Below are positions 24,441 through 37,099 of a stretch of 64,000 nucleotides of DNA, one piece after another. The notes under the pieces were generated by a model. The model had not been told where the DNA came from, made no database searches, and worked only from the letters and a program-made list of their open reading frames with translations. Source of the stretch: Chlorophyllum brunneum (Eukaryota > Basidiomycota > Agaricomycetes > Agaricales > Agaricaceae); contig OY756147.1 in NCBI GenBank assembly GCA_963576785.1, positions 434,001 through 498,000 of the forward strand, read 5' to 3'. Position 1 is the first letter of the stretch; each line of letters begins with the position of its first letter. The translations under genes and the position numbers were made by a program.

Positions 24441-26646
24441 TCAATCGAGTAATTTGTTCACCTTGCGCATTGAAGCGTCATGGATAGACTCATGGGTTGT
24501 ATCAATCCGGATTGAGATGTTCTGCCCACTCTTGTGAGAGGACGACAGTGCACTGCGAGGGAGTGACACCATCATATGGTCGACATTATCGATGCTTTCC
24601 GAAATGCCGTTGCGAGCATTGAGTGTTGCCAAGAATGAGTTGCTGTAGACTACATTACGTTAAATATTTCCTCTGCCGTTGAGTGATGAAACCAAGGACG
24701 TACGGCGGCCAATGCAAAAGTAGAAGCTAGCGTAAATGAGTGTATTGGGTGAGGAAGCAAGCTAGGAGGATAATGGGAAAAAAGGGGGCCATCTGAGATT
24801 AACAGTGCGTCATATATTTCATTATAGGTAATCGACATACCGAAATGAGAGCTGCGATGGCGCATAGACTGTTTTCGATGTATTTTTAGCATTCATTGAA
24901 CCCGACAGGACAATCCTAAACTTACGTCGTTAATCTGGGATAGGGAGAGCGATAAGTTGGTTGTAACGATAAGATCATCAAGATACTCACACTCCAGTGT
25001 TGACGACGAAGATAATCTGTAACACAGTCAGTCAACCATACTTGTACATTTCACAACCTTGCACCCACGAGCTTGTTAATCATAGTATCCGACCTAAAAA
25101 TAATGTTATTCTAAATACAAGAACGATTAATCCTAGGTTACCTCTTGAATCCTGTGCGAGCGCTATGCAACAGGTATACCAAGCTTCCGGCGATAAGCAC
25201 GTCGATCGTCGTGGAAAGCGCATTGATCGTGATCGTCAGCGGCTAGGCAAAGTTATCAGCCACAAAATTTTATTGAAGGAGTTTAACCTTGAAGACTCAC
25301 AGTAATTTGCAGGAGGCGTTCATATGTCTCCATTCGCATTCTATCGCCACCGAGTCAGACTTAAGTTAAGATTAGGGCATGACATCGGACAGACGTACGC
25401 AATCACCACCCAAGCTATAACACCAAATCGATTAAAGAACTGCAGTTACGAGATAGAGGAGGTACGCACCAGTACCGCATCCCGCACAACAAACGATGAG
25501 AAGTAGGATGAGGCCCGTAATGAAGTAATTCCTATTACTGAGCTTCCACACTCGGTAGGTATAGAACCTGCCAATCCAAAATCAGCACTGACCCACACCT
25601 CTCCTTGCCTGTCCAACGACCGAGACTTGATACTTACGTTTGCACAAAAGCACCGTTTAGCCCCTTTTTCCAGAGAATCCCCGTTAAGGTATAGACCACG
25701 GTGTCAAAAAGTCCGATAGAGCGGGGGCGGAGAGAAGGATCACGAACACATCACAATGGAACCAATGGAAGGCGGGGTTAGTCCGGGTATAGAAATTACC
25801 GGTCAGCACAAAGACGTACGGTGAACAAGGCTTCCATCTGTATTTCGCGAGTGAGTTCACAAAAAGCGGTATGGAAAAAACCCAATGTACATACCACTAC
25901 AGACCAAATGATTTTCTTTAGTTGTTGTGCATCACTGAATGACGATCATCCGTTAGTTGCAAATTTGTAAACTCGTTCCTGAGTAACTCGTACTTGAAAT
26001 GGGCTATTGTATAATGATAGACTAGCCGCCAAATGGTTATCAGCCGATGTAATCGAGGGATTGGATTTGGAGCCGACTTACTGGTGTGTGTGATAAAGCA
26101 CAGATGGGTAGCGTCAAAGGTGACCAGGATAACGACCTAAACCGCAAAAATAATTTAGTACGTGATCGAGATAATACAGCCGCTGGGGAATGTAGCCCGT
26201 TTGAGGATTTGGTCTCGACCATTGATGCAGTAACCAATGGGCAAGGGGGAAAAGCCGGGGATCTTGTGACTGAACAACAATCTCCAAGGAGCCCAAAGGA
26301 AACCAACGAGAAACCCGAGCATTGGATAGAATGATACTTACCAGTGATTTCATCAGGAAATGATCCTTCTTGTAGCCTAGCCAGGAAGTAGATATGAAGA
26401 TAAGTCTGGGAAAAGATTTTTTTTCCAGGATGGCAAGACTTACGCTGGAAGTAGTAGAAGGCTTGCAGGAGGCATACACCATGTAGGACGGCACTGACAA
26501 TCACGCCGATCATCATCGCTCCGAAACTGGTGGGATTCGAGATGAAGAGCGGTGAGAGAGTCAGACGTGGGGTAAACGTGGAGAGAGAGAGTCAAATCAA
26601 CGTACGTGTTGTCCAAGGGGACACCAGACTCTAAAGTCGCCGACAT
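24441..26646 (-). CDS. DUF6534 multi-pass membrane protein (canonical type)
   Basis: This is a highly fragmented minus-strand gene with about ten or more short exons. It starts MSATLESGVPLDNT, joined to FGAMMIGVIVSAVLHGVCLL (TM1), then KDHFLMKSLVVILVTFDATH (TM2), YHYTIAHF, FYTYRVWKLSNRNYFITGLI (TM), ITINALSTTIDVLIAGKLVY (TM), ARTGFKR with SDTMINKL, PNTLIYASFYFCIGR (TM) and SNSFLATLNARNGISESIDN. It ends in a polar tail KVNKLLD. The block order is the standard DUF6534 layout. It belongs to a different subgroup from the tandem pair at 10.5-16 kb, so the two clusters are old paralogues. Exact junctions in the 25.6-26.0 kb part are uncertain. Function unknown. Confidence 0.72.
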
Positions 26647-26959
26647 GCTTTTCTTCTATCGCTCTACAGGTGAACGAGCGAGATAGTTACGACGGAATAT
26701 TTTTTCGAGTCGAGAACAGTTCAACGAAGAGGATGAAACTCGACTACAAGCACGACGAAGAGGGAACACGAGGGTGAGAGAGCGTCCGGAAGGAGTCCTA
26801 TCACTAGTCTGGGGAGATGTCAGGTTATGTATTAGACCGAGTCGCAACGGAACGAAAAAGCCGGGAGCGCCAGTCCTACCACGAATGGGTATAGGGGAAA
26901 GGGATGTTGTGAAAGGTGGAGTCGATCCAGGGTCAGAATCTGGAAGCATGAGATTCCAC

Positions 26960-28240
26960 TAGCAGCTGTTGTTACACCTTTATGTTATTTTCCTTCTGTT
27001 GCCGTCGATTTTGTTTGGCCGCGATGTGTTGTTGTCTTTGGACTCCCAGGGAAAAACCGCGCGCTAAAGTCTTGGAAGCGGTAAAATACTTTCGCGATTG
27101 GCCCCAATTATTTGAATTTCTAAATAAGGCGAAGTCTGTCGTGGCAACCTATTCAAAAATGTGATCAGGTCTCCCATCAAAGATATTTCGGGTGGAGATA
27201 GCTGGACGGTTTTGTACGGACGTCCCTGCCACGTGATAGCCTGAAATTTTACTTCTTTTCCCTCCAGCTTCTTCTATCTGAGCTCAATGTCGCCCAGGCT
27301 GTTCTACAAGGGTGGATATCAATGGAAGCTGTTGAAGCTTTGTAATCACGACGGGTTGGATCATCGACCTACGGCTTGAAGGGCAAGGTTCAGGCGGAGA
27401 CTCGGATCTAAGATGGTATACAACTGGGGAAACCACGTCTCCTGAGAATGCTTTACATAGGTGTCAACCTGTGTCAAATTCTTTTCAAACTATAAAGTCG
27501 GCAACTCAGGGCATTGCGCAGGTGAGAAATAATTATACTAGGCTTCAATGGCTTGAGGGGGCGACTTGCTGGATTAGGTTAGGGTCATAGTGAAGGGACG
27601 GACTCGATATACACCCCAAACAGTCCAGAAAGGTAATCTAAGTTTCGAAAGCGAGGAAAGCCAAACCGTAAGGAGTGAAGAACGTCCTCGTGAGTGCCAT
27701 ATGTTTTCCGTCCTGGTCCTGCTTCTGACCGATGGCCTCTTAGATCACCCATTTTCAGCATTTTGCTCCATGCCATGCGAGACCGCAGCTCTCGTAAACA
27801 TAACGTCAGCTCTCGGGAATCAATCAGAACTCGTGGAAAGAAACGAGCTAGAGCTATGGGAACGAAAAAATATACCAAAAGAAAAATCAAATTACAACCA
27901 TCCCAATCGCAAGCGCGAGTCTAGTGGGTGTGTTTTGGCAAACATTATTCAGTCCAACATAACCAATGTCATTAGCAGCTGACTGAGGAATGGCCAACTG
28001 ACAGCAAACTTGGCCGGTAGGGGTAAGGTATAGGCCTCGGAACACCATGTGACCGTTTGTGGATCCAGCTTCGGCAGAAAGGTTCATCATGGGACCCCGG
28101 ATCGGCTAACTTGGATCGGATCCATGGAAAGAAAATTCAGTTGCTGAGAACAAGCGGAGGGTGCTGCGCCCACCCTCTGGGCGTTTCCTCATATCTACTA
28201 ATCACCAACTCGTTTCTGTCTTTCCTGCGTATCCCTTTCT
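26960..28240. other. Intergenic, no gene seen
   Basis: Several frames under 135 codons on both strands overlap each other without motif or splice support. This is the promoter side of the P450 gene. Confidence 0.45.
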
Positions 28241-28243
28241 GCT

Positions 28244-30153
28244 ATGACCTCCCTCACATTCCTCGACTATAGTCTTTTCGGTGTCGGCGTGTATGTCCTC
28301 AATAAGTACATCAACCGGCCCCAATTACCTGCACCCCTCCCACCGGGGCCCCGCGGTCTACCAGTCATTGGCGTAAGCTTTTATGCTCTTGTTGACTGTC
28401 AAGCTTGGCCACTCACGGCTAGTTGTCCGAAATAGAATGCAGCAGACATGCCCACCCAGAAGGACTGGCTAACGTACACCGAATGGGGACGAAAATACGG
28501 TACGTTTACAGTGTCTGGTATACTTTCCTGGTACTAGCTAGCTTGACTGACCTAACCCCTTAGGTGGTATCGCATCTGTCAATGTCATGGGTCAACCCAT
28601 CATCATCGTCAACTCCGTGGATGTCATGGAGGAGCTCGACAAGAAGGGTTCCATATATTCTGATCGGCCACGCCTTGAGATGGGTGGCGAGTTGCTTGGA
28701 TACTCCGACACTCTCGTCTTAATTCCATACGGAGACCGATTCAGACTCTATCGCAAGAACATTGCCAAATACATTGGAGGTACATCGCAAGTGAGGGAGC
28801 TTCACCCACTTATCGAGGCCTCAACCCGAGGATTCCTAAAGAGGACCCTTGCCAAGCCTGATGACTTGATGGCCCATCTCCGCAAGTAAGTGCAATTACA
28901 TTGGTGGCGTACACGAAAATCTAAACCTCTGTTAGACTTCAAGGCAGCATTATTCTCAAGTTAACGTATGGGATTGACGTACAAGATGGCGAAGATCCCT
29001 TTGTGAATCAAATCGAGCGCGCCAACGGGAATTTCAGCAGAGCAACTGTTCCCGGATCTTTCTTGGTCGACTTTTTCCCTTCAATGAGGAATCTCCCCGA
29101 ATGGCTGCCTGGTATGGGCTTTATGGAGACGGCTCGACGATGGGCAGCCGATACCCTGGAAATGGTTGAGGCTCCCTATAAGTTTACTCTACAACAGATG
29201 GTGCGTTGCGTTGTTGGAACGTGTTACTAGTCCATGCTAAGAGGTCGCGTTGACAGGAGGCTGGCACTGCACCGAAATCTTATGTGTCCACTATTCTTGA
29301 GGAAGGAAACCTGAACGCGGACGGGATTCGGGACTTGAAATACTCAGCGAGCTCCCTCTATGGTGGCGGCGCTGACACGACCGTCTCAGCCGAATATGCT
29401 TTCCATCTCGCGATGGTCTTGTTCCCTGGCAAGTCCCAACATTACACCCTTCCGGGCTGTTTCTGACAGTCTACTTCATTCCAGATGTCCAGAAGAAGGC
29501 TCAAGCCGAGATTGACGCCGTTGTTGGTTCGGATCGTCTTCCGACATTTGAAGACCTTGCGCGCCTTCCATATGTAGGCGCCATCGTTACCGAAGTTTTG
29601 CGCTGGACCAGTGTCGCTCCCACCGGCGTACCCCATCGCGCTACTGAAGACGGCATAGTTGCGGGTTACTTTATCCCGAAGGATTCCATCATTATGATCA
29701 ACCTCTGGTAAGGTGCAAAATCCATTCATCCTTCGAGAAAGTCGTTTTTAACCAAGGCTCAAGGAACATGCTGCACGATGAGAAGATTTGGCCTGAGCCA
29801 TTCAAGTTCTCTCCCGAGCGTCATCTTGGTCCAAACCCTCAACGAGATCCTCGTCAAGTCTGCTTCGGCTATGGAAGGCGTATATGCCCTGGAATGTATC
29901 TTGCTGAGGCAGGATTGTCAATGACTGTAGCCATGACCCTCGCCGCGTTTAACATTACAAACGCCTTGGACTCGAACGGTGTACCCATCATTCCCAAACA
30001 CGAGAATACCTCTGGTACTATCAGGTGCGACTTAACCCGTTGTTCTCCTAGAATCTCCACTAATTAAACTGCAGCTACCCCGAGCCCTTTAAATGTACAA
30101 TTAAGCCTCGTTCCGAAAAGGCAGCTGCGCTGATAATGGAAGAATACCACTAA
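28244..30153 (+). CDS. Cytochrome P450 monooxygenase
   Basis: This multi-exon gene of about 510 residues begins MTSLTFLDYSLFGVGVYVLN, an N-terminal membrane anchor, followed by the Pro-rich hinge PAPLPPGPRGLPVIG. Key motifs are the I-helix oxygen-binding site GGGADTTVS, the K-helix EVLR (ExxR), the PERF-like FSPERHL and the haem loop FGYGRRICPG with its Cys ligand. It ends SEKAAALIMEEYH. All catalytic elements are present. Sequence style matches the OrdA-like (O-methylsterigmatocystin oxidoreductase-like) P450s that are numerous in Agaricomycetes; the substrate is unknown. It should be ER-bound and need a P450 reductase encoded elsewhere. No other secondary-metabolism genes lie next to it, so there is no cluster context. 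Confidence 0.93.
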
Positions 30154-32541
30154 TCTCATGTGACGGTTAATGTTTCTATCTCTTGGTTCCCTGGTCATTC
30201 ATTTATTTCCTGTATATCTTCTACCTTGTCCTTCCCTAATTGTTTTTGCCTCATGGCATGGATGTATACCCCTCGTAATACCTGGGATGCAGCTTTGGGA
30301 TTTATATAGATAAAACATACTCTTGATATCCGATTCGGACAGCAGCATGCTTCCCTCTGACTGTGTATCCCGCCTGGTTTCACGACCTCCCTTGATCGTG
30401 GCGGAAAATGCCAGTGTTATTCAACCCTGTTGAACAAAAGTCGACAACAACCCGGAACCCCTGTCGATGCAAGCCAACTGAGGAGATCAACTTGTTTTCG
30501 GGAACCACCACCCTGAACCACCACGAGCCCTGTAGCTCCACTCCCAGGCACTCCCGAAATGATTTTTCCGTATTGCCATGACTGCCATCTGCTGCCAACT
30601 CAACTGGTGCGGTCTATCAAAGTTGCAAGAACTGGTTTACACAACCACGCGAACGGTCGTCACTCCACTATTTCCATTACTACCATCGATTTATGCTTAT
30701 TTCCCCGCGGGCGCTGTCGAGACTGTGGATAGGAATCCTTTGAAGTAAATTCTACCAGGGATGCGCGTGATCAGTTTCGACAGCTTTTTACCCGAAACGT
30801 GATTAGCGAGCTTGAGTCTACTCCAGTGACACGCGGTTGGAATTCTGAAAGTTCAACTACCAATCATCTAGAACGGAAGGTTCTTTTGAGAATTTTTTTT
30901 TTGGAATTGGGGTTGTCGGAATCTTCCGCTTTTCTTGGGATGAATTCTTTTTTTGTTTTTGCTAAGATTCTTGTGAAAAGATGTATCCGATCATTGCGGC
31001 CCCGCTCCATCAGGGAAAGGGATAGCTTGGCAGCTTGGCAGACCTAAACAGCCATTCGGAACGTCGACAGTTATGTCGAGCTCAGGTGTGCACAGGCGAT
31101 GGTCACCGATAAAATAGACGTCGGCGCCTATGAGAGCCTTGGTCAACGCCGCTCACAGTCTTGCCTGGTAACATTCCAGCGTGCATCTGAATTAGGTTGA
31201 TCCTTCAGATACTCATGAACCCTAACCTAACAAAGTACTTTACCATTACAGATCTCCACTTCTTAGGAGTTCTTCAGAATCCTCCCACCGTCGATTTTAT
31301 TTTCACATCATCACCCATGAGGATATCACCGTAAACACGTGCTGGCTGCCGTTAAACAAAAAAAAAAAAAAATCAAACGATCATCGCAGAAAAAACGTTT
31401 TATGTCACACGATGTAGTTCTTCTGTCATAAAAGCCATAGGCAGAGATGATTACCTCACCGAATGTAATGGTTGTTTTTGGATTAACTCCGTCATTCTTT
31501 TGAGCTTCTTTACCGTGTTTTACCTCCCACCCCACACTACCCAGTCTTCCACTGGGTTGATAAACCTGACGGTTCTTCTACAGTGTTGCTCGCATCCTTC
31601 CCAGTCCCTTTACTTTACCGAATCTCGGCGGACACTTCAAGGTTAAAAGAGGACATCTCCTGGGAGCTCGTGTACTTTCAGAATTCGCGGCTTTTATTGA
31701 TTTTGTTCCCTCGTGTGGTGTAGGAAAACCACCCATGGTATAGTCGTGTAGATTAATTGGATCCGCGCTTGAGTGTTGCCAATTCTTACTTCTTCGCGTG
31801 TTGGTGCATGGAATCGATTTGGATATTTGACAGCGTGTAAATGCAAAACTTTATTTCATGGAGCGATAGACCGTTGTTTTTGCCACACCCTTTCCCAGAA
31901 GTGCTCGAATGTGACTGTTATCGTGCACTCCCCTGGTCGTCAAGAAACACACCACTTTGCTGTTTCGCCCTGTACAGGATCGGAGTACATGAAAGTGCAG
32001 CAGTGCATACGTTTTGTTTTGTCTTGAAGGGCCCTAACGATGCGACCGTTGCTAAGACAAGTGCGTGGATCAAACGTGTCTCGGGTGATGATTGGGTAAT
32101 TGTGTTGTGATTCGTTGAAGATATTCATATTGGGGGAGTTGTTCAATATCGTGGACTGGGTTTCTTGGTCGTAATTGCGGGGAAGGGATGTATGGATGTG
32201 AACGGGATGTGAACGGCCTCCTTCACTGGGTATCGTATATCAAGCATCATACGTGTGCTAGGCCCGCACAAAACTGAAACGAGAAGGCCGGAATTGGTGG
32301 TCGCAGGACGCAAGGATGATAGATACCAGGACCGAGGGAACGAACCTCGAATCATGATCCATAATCCCAAGGAATACTCACGGGGGTGGCGTGCAGAATA
32401 TGGTTGAGTTGGAATTGAGTGGTGTGCACTACGGTTAACGGGTTTTCGCATCCACTCAGAGACTATTCGGGTGAGGAATGTATGACAAATCAATCAGGCC
32501 ATCGTCTCAACGCCCTGCCCTCCTGGTCCGTGCATCTGGCC
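30154..32541. other. Intergenic, no gene seen
   Basis: 2.4 kb between the P450 and Atg4. It has a short poly(A) run near 31360-31373 and scattered frames under 120 codons without motifs. The 30800-31050 plus-strand frame is AT-rich and unconvincing. Confidence 0.45.
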
Positions 32542-35500
32542 ATGTCCTCGCCTCGCCCACCCTCGCCGTCTGCCTCAAAGCTCTCCAAGTTTCTGCGCCA
32601 GAACCGTGACCGCTCAAAGTCTGTCACAGATCCCACCCCCAGTCCGGGCAGCAGCATCGCCAGCGTCCATCCCTCCACAGACACTCTTCCTGCGCCCTCC
32701 ACACCCTCCTCGTCCAAGTTTCGCAAAGGAAGCAGGTTTCTCACCCGCAGAGACAAGGACAACCACCCAGCTACCGTCGATCCACAGGAGGCCCCTGTCA
32801 TTGTCGAGCCAGTAGCCATCCCCCGACCACGTCAGCCCACAGACGCCGCTTCTTCCTCATCGCGTCCACTCGCCTCTGCGCCAGACGCCCTCCACCACTT
32901 CTCCTCTTCATCATCAGCAACTACCCGCAGCATCGGTGACCTCCCCACCCGTCTCTCCGGCTGGTTCTCCCACACCTTTAGCTCCTCCACCACAGATCTC
33001 TCATTAAACACCCTTCTTCCTCAGCCTTCGCCAAAATCAAAAGCATCTGCGTTACTAACCGTAGCAAAACACGGCAAAGGTCACCTGGATAAAGCCATGA
33101 GGTATTTGTTGGACAGCGATGCCATGCCAGACAGATGTACAGAACCGATTTGGTTGTTGGGCGTTCAACATCCAGGATACGAACCTCCTTCTCCTGTATC
33201 ACCCCAGGCTACTACCGTCCCCGGTGTCGTTGGAGTACGGGGAAAACGAGTTGGTTCGTCTCCGTCTTCGTTTCGATCATCCACCTCTTCTGTAGCTTCA
33301 AACGCCGACATCGCACTTTCCTTGGCACAACAAGGTCCTTTATCATCATCACAAATTCCACCATCATCTAAAAACAATCCCGCAGCTCATTGGCCACCCG
33401 TCTTTTACATCGATTTCGTCTCCCGCATCTGGCTCACCTACCGCTCACACTTCTCACAACCGATCAAAGATACCACTTTAACTGATCTCTGTGCTAGTCT
33501 TCCTACCGCTCCAGCAGCAGCAGGAGGTGAAATGCTAGTGGCTGCGAGTCCGGCAAAGAGTAGATGGCATTGGGGTGGTGAAAAATCTTGGTCTAGCGAT
33601 TCGGGATGGGGATGTATGCTTAGGACTGGACAAAGTCTATTAGCCAATGCGTTGATTCATGCCCATTTGGGTCGAGGTACGGTGTTCTCCTCATAACCCG
33701 TCAGCAACTCATTTTATTATTGTAGAATGGCGCAAACCACCATATCCGGTGTATACGACCGATTACGCGACATATGTCCAAATCCTGACTTGGTTTTTCG
33801 ATACACCTTCTCCTGAGGCACCGTTTTCGGTTCATAGGATGGCTCTTGCGGGAAAAGAGTTGGGAACGGATGTTGGACAGTGGTTTGGTCCTAGTGTTGC
33901 TGCTGGTGCCCTCAAGTACGTTTTTCTTCTCCATTCATCATCGTGTCTCATCACGTTTCAAGGCGTCTGGTGAATAATTTTCCTGGAGCGGGACTGGGCG
34001 TATCGGTGGCCAAAGATGGAGTGTTGAGCCAGACGGACGTGTTTATGGCGTCGTATACGAATCCTCAAGATGCTTCGCGTTCACCGCGCACCAAACCCAC
34101 TTCTTCTTCTCCACTAAATTGGGGCGATCGACCGGTGTTGGTCTTAATCGGTTTACGACTCGGTATTGACGGTGTTAATCCAATTTACTACGAAACTATC
34201 AAGGTATATCTCTCTTCCTTTCCATCTACGCGCGTTGACTAAAACGAATTTATACAGACGTTGTTCACGCTTCCCCAATCGATAGGAATAGCAGGCGGTC
34301 GACCAAGTAGTTCATACTACTTTGTTGGGTCTCAAGCCGATAATTTGTTTTATCTCGACCCACATAATCCTAGGCCTGCTGTACCCCTGAGATCGCAGCC
34401 ACCACCACCATCTCCTCTTGTGGACTTTTCATCTTCGACAACGATGAATAATCATAATTCTTCGTCGCAGAGAAGGAGGAGAGGGAGTAGAAGGGATAAA
34501 GATCGAGGTTCGGTTCAAGATTCTGGATCGGCAAATGCGCCACCGTCGAGTTATCATCATCATGGAAGAATGCCGACTTCTCCGGCGAGTAGTACTCGAA
34601 CGGGTGCATCGAGTAATTTTTCGTATCATGCACCTGTTAGTCCTTCGCCTCTTCAAAGAGAGTTTTCGGGGACGTCTTCGGAGGGCGGTGGTATACTTGT
34701 TATTGGTAGGGAAAATGGCAACGAAGGTCCATCCACAACTCCAACTACTACAACAACCCCAGTAACGGCGGGTCCGGTACCAATCTCGGTCGTACTTTCA
34801 CAAAGTTCAACCAACTCTACATCTACCACATCAACATCAACAACATCGGCTTCGGGTGTCATTTCATCGCCTAGTTTGAGCACTTCGGGAGGATTGGATT
34901 CGATGCAAGAACATTATGTTACGGCGTATTCTGGAATGGAGTTGAAGACTTATCATTGTGAGAGGGTTAGGAAGATGCCTTTGAGTGGGTTGGATCCGAG
35001 TATGTTGATTGGGTTTTTGTGTAAGGATGGGAGGGAGTGGGAGGAGTTGAGGAGGAATGTTGAAGACGTGAGTTTTTTTTTGTTGAGATTGGTTTTTTTT
35101 TTTGCTAATGATGATTGGTAGCTCCCGAAGAGTATATTTTCCATCCAGAATGAACATCCGAATTGGGCAAATGATGATTTCGATGGTGAGAGTATGATGG
35201 GATTGGAATCTATGTCGGAACCCGATGCGGAGGAAGAGGAAGAGGATGATGATGATGATGATGATGAGATTCTTGGTAGAGATGAAGATGAACTTGATAT
35301 GGATCTTGGAGATGATCAGAGACGATTAGTTGGTGGTGTGCGCCAAGACGATGATGAGGATGAAGATGAAGATGAAGATGATGAAGAATATTATGAACCA
35401 CCTAGTTCTGTATCTCGTTCGACTTCGGCTTCGGCTTCTGCTTCAAGTCATAGTCGTGGTACGGGTACGGAAGAAGGTGATACGGAGGAAGATCCAGTTG

Positions 35501-36378
35501 AAGCGCTTACTCCAGGACCGAATTCGAAATTCGATTTTGCCTCTACTGGTGCTGGGAGGAGTAAACGACAAGAGACTTTGGATACGTTGAAGGCTGAACG
35601 TGAACATGATGATGATGTGGAAGAGGATGTGGTGGTGGATGGAGAGGAGGAAGAGGAAAGTGATATTGAAGATGGTTGGCTTGGGATTGAAGAAGAGGGA
35701 GAGGGAGATGTTGAACAAGGTGTTGTGACTCCTTTAGCTGGATCGACGATTGCTGTTGTTCGAAATTCTGGTGGTGTTGAGCATTCATCATCATCATCAT
35801 CATCATCACCGCCGCCTCAATCATCGTCGTCGGCATCGTCTCCTAGGACACCTAGATCACCACAATCACCACCAACAAAAGAATCAATATCGAATAAATC
35901 AAAAACGAAAACGTCGACGTCACATGTGAAGACGAAAGCGAAATCGGATACGGATTCAAGAGATCATAGTACGACGAGAAAGAAGAAGAAGGAGAAGAAG
36001 AAAGCAGTTCCTGTTCCTATACCTTTATCCATTTCTTCGAGATCGAGTCATAACAACAACAATCTTACTACTACTACGGGGAAGAAGCAAGAAGCGTCGT
36101 ATTATCCGTTTCCGGGATCGGGACCTGATGGGGATTATGATCATGAACAACAACGACAACGACAATTGATTGTGGATGGTCATAATGATAATAGTAGTCA
36201 TGTTCGAGGGGGAGGAGGACCGGGGACTAGGAGTTGGGAGAGGGGGAGGTATGAGAGTCAGAGTTGGGCTGGTGGGAGTGGGAGTGGGAGTGGGGGGTTG
36301 AGGATGTTTGCGGGGAAGGGGAGGGATGGGGGGAGGACGCAGAGTGGTGGTGTTAAGGGAATTTTGACGGATGGGTGA
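32542..36378 (+). CDS. ATG4: Atg4 cysteine protease (autophagy), long form
   Basis: Five exons (32542-33676, 33726-33915, 33963-34203, 34258-35067, 35122-36378) join in frame to 1210 residues. The peptidase C54 core shows the catalytic Cys in [20 protein letters not shown], the block [20 protein letters not shown], and the Asp-His pair in [20 protein letters not shown]. Atg4 cleaves the C-terminus of Atg8 and later removes Atg8 from lipid. A Ser/Pro-rich disordered region precedes the core. A roughly 150-residue low-complexity insert separates the DPH block from [21 protein letters not shown] tail of about 390 residues, first acidic (Asp/Glu runs) and then Ser/Lys-rich, follows. Yeast Atg4 is under 500 residues, so most of the length here is disordered additions. 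I start at 32542 (GCCATG) rather than the in-frame ATG at 32482. Confidence 0.9.
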
Positions 36379-36814
36379 ATTGATTTTTTTTTTATAACTT
36401 TTTTTGGGGAGATGTATGTATGTATGTATGAATGATGCTGGCGTTGTTTTGTTTTTTTGTTTTTGTGCATGAGAAGCTACTATACCTACTACTATGGATT
36501 CTCTTTTTTTTTTTTGTTTGTGTGTGTTAAAGTATTTTTGAGTTTTACAATATTATTTTCTGGTTGGGTTGTGATTTTGAAGGGGTTTGGGATTTTTATG
36601 TGGAGTTGTCTCTTTGTAAAAATGTTTTGCTGGGGATATACATGATATGTATGATGTTTATTTTGACTGCAGGAAATTTGGAGGGTTGGGGATGTTGTCA
36701 TGAGGCTTTGATTGGCGTGTTGTATGATGATGATTTCAGTACTGACGAGGTTTGTTGACCTCGTGAAAAGCATAAGGGTCACGCCACAATTGAACGAGTT
36801 CATGTCTAAATAAT
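36379..36814. other. 3' flank of ATG4, T-rich
   Basis: T-rich sequence with a TATG tetranucleotide run near 36412-36430, fitting the 3' UTR and terminator of ATG4. No gene seen. Confidence 0.45.
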
Positions 36815-37097
36815 AAAAAAGAGTGTTGAGTCCTGGATCCTTGTTATGGATCCTAGCCCCGAGCCAACTCTTATCCAGTGAGGAACCTCTCCGGGAAGGT
36901 CTTCCCTAGAAACCTGAGCCTCGGTCTCGATAACCCAGGATTCTATATCGAGGTGATAGGGGTCGAAATGGTTACGACCCGCCAACTACGCGATGGGATT
37001 ACCCTTCTGGGTTAGTAATGTTTGACTGCCAAGGTGAAGTATTTGTAAACGAGCTTGCGGAGATGTAAATCATCGTAACTCACCTTGGCGTTTTTTT
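36815..37097 (+). ncRNA. Candidate hairpin-rich RNA with terminal T8 (possible Pol III transcript)
   Basis: No coding frame spans this stretch, but it packs local inverted repeats one after another: GGATCC-loop-GGATCC (about 36835), GGGAA-GGTC-TTCCC (about 36894), CTCGATA...TATCGAG (about 36927-36951), GGGTCG-loop-CGACCC (about 36960-36980), ATTACCC-TTCT-GGGT (about 37000) and a perfect 10-bp stem GCCAAGGTGA/TCACCTTGGC (about 37029-37090). The last stem is followed at once by T8, the usual fungal Pol III terminator. I compared it by memory with 5S, U1-U6, U3, SRP and RNase P/MRP signatures and found no convincing match. One block, GGGAAGGTCT, resembles an RNase P CR-I fragment, but other conserved regions were not found. 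The 5' end is a guess. Confidence 0.35.
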
Positions 37098-37099
37098 TA

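Noticed and set aside
36894..36910. RNase P CR-I-like block GGGAAGGTCT
   Set aside because: Other conserved regions of RNase P or MRP RNA (CR-II to CR-V) could not be placed, so I did not name the RNA.
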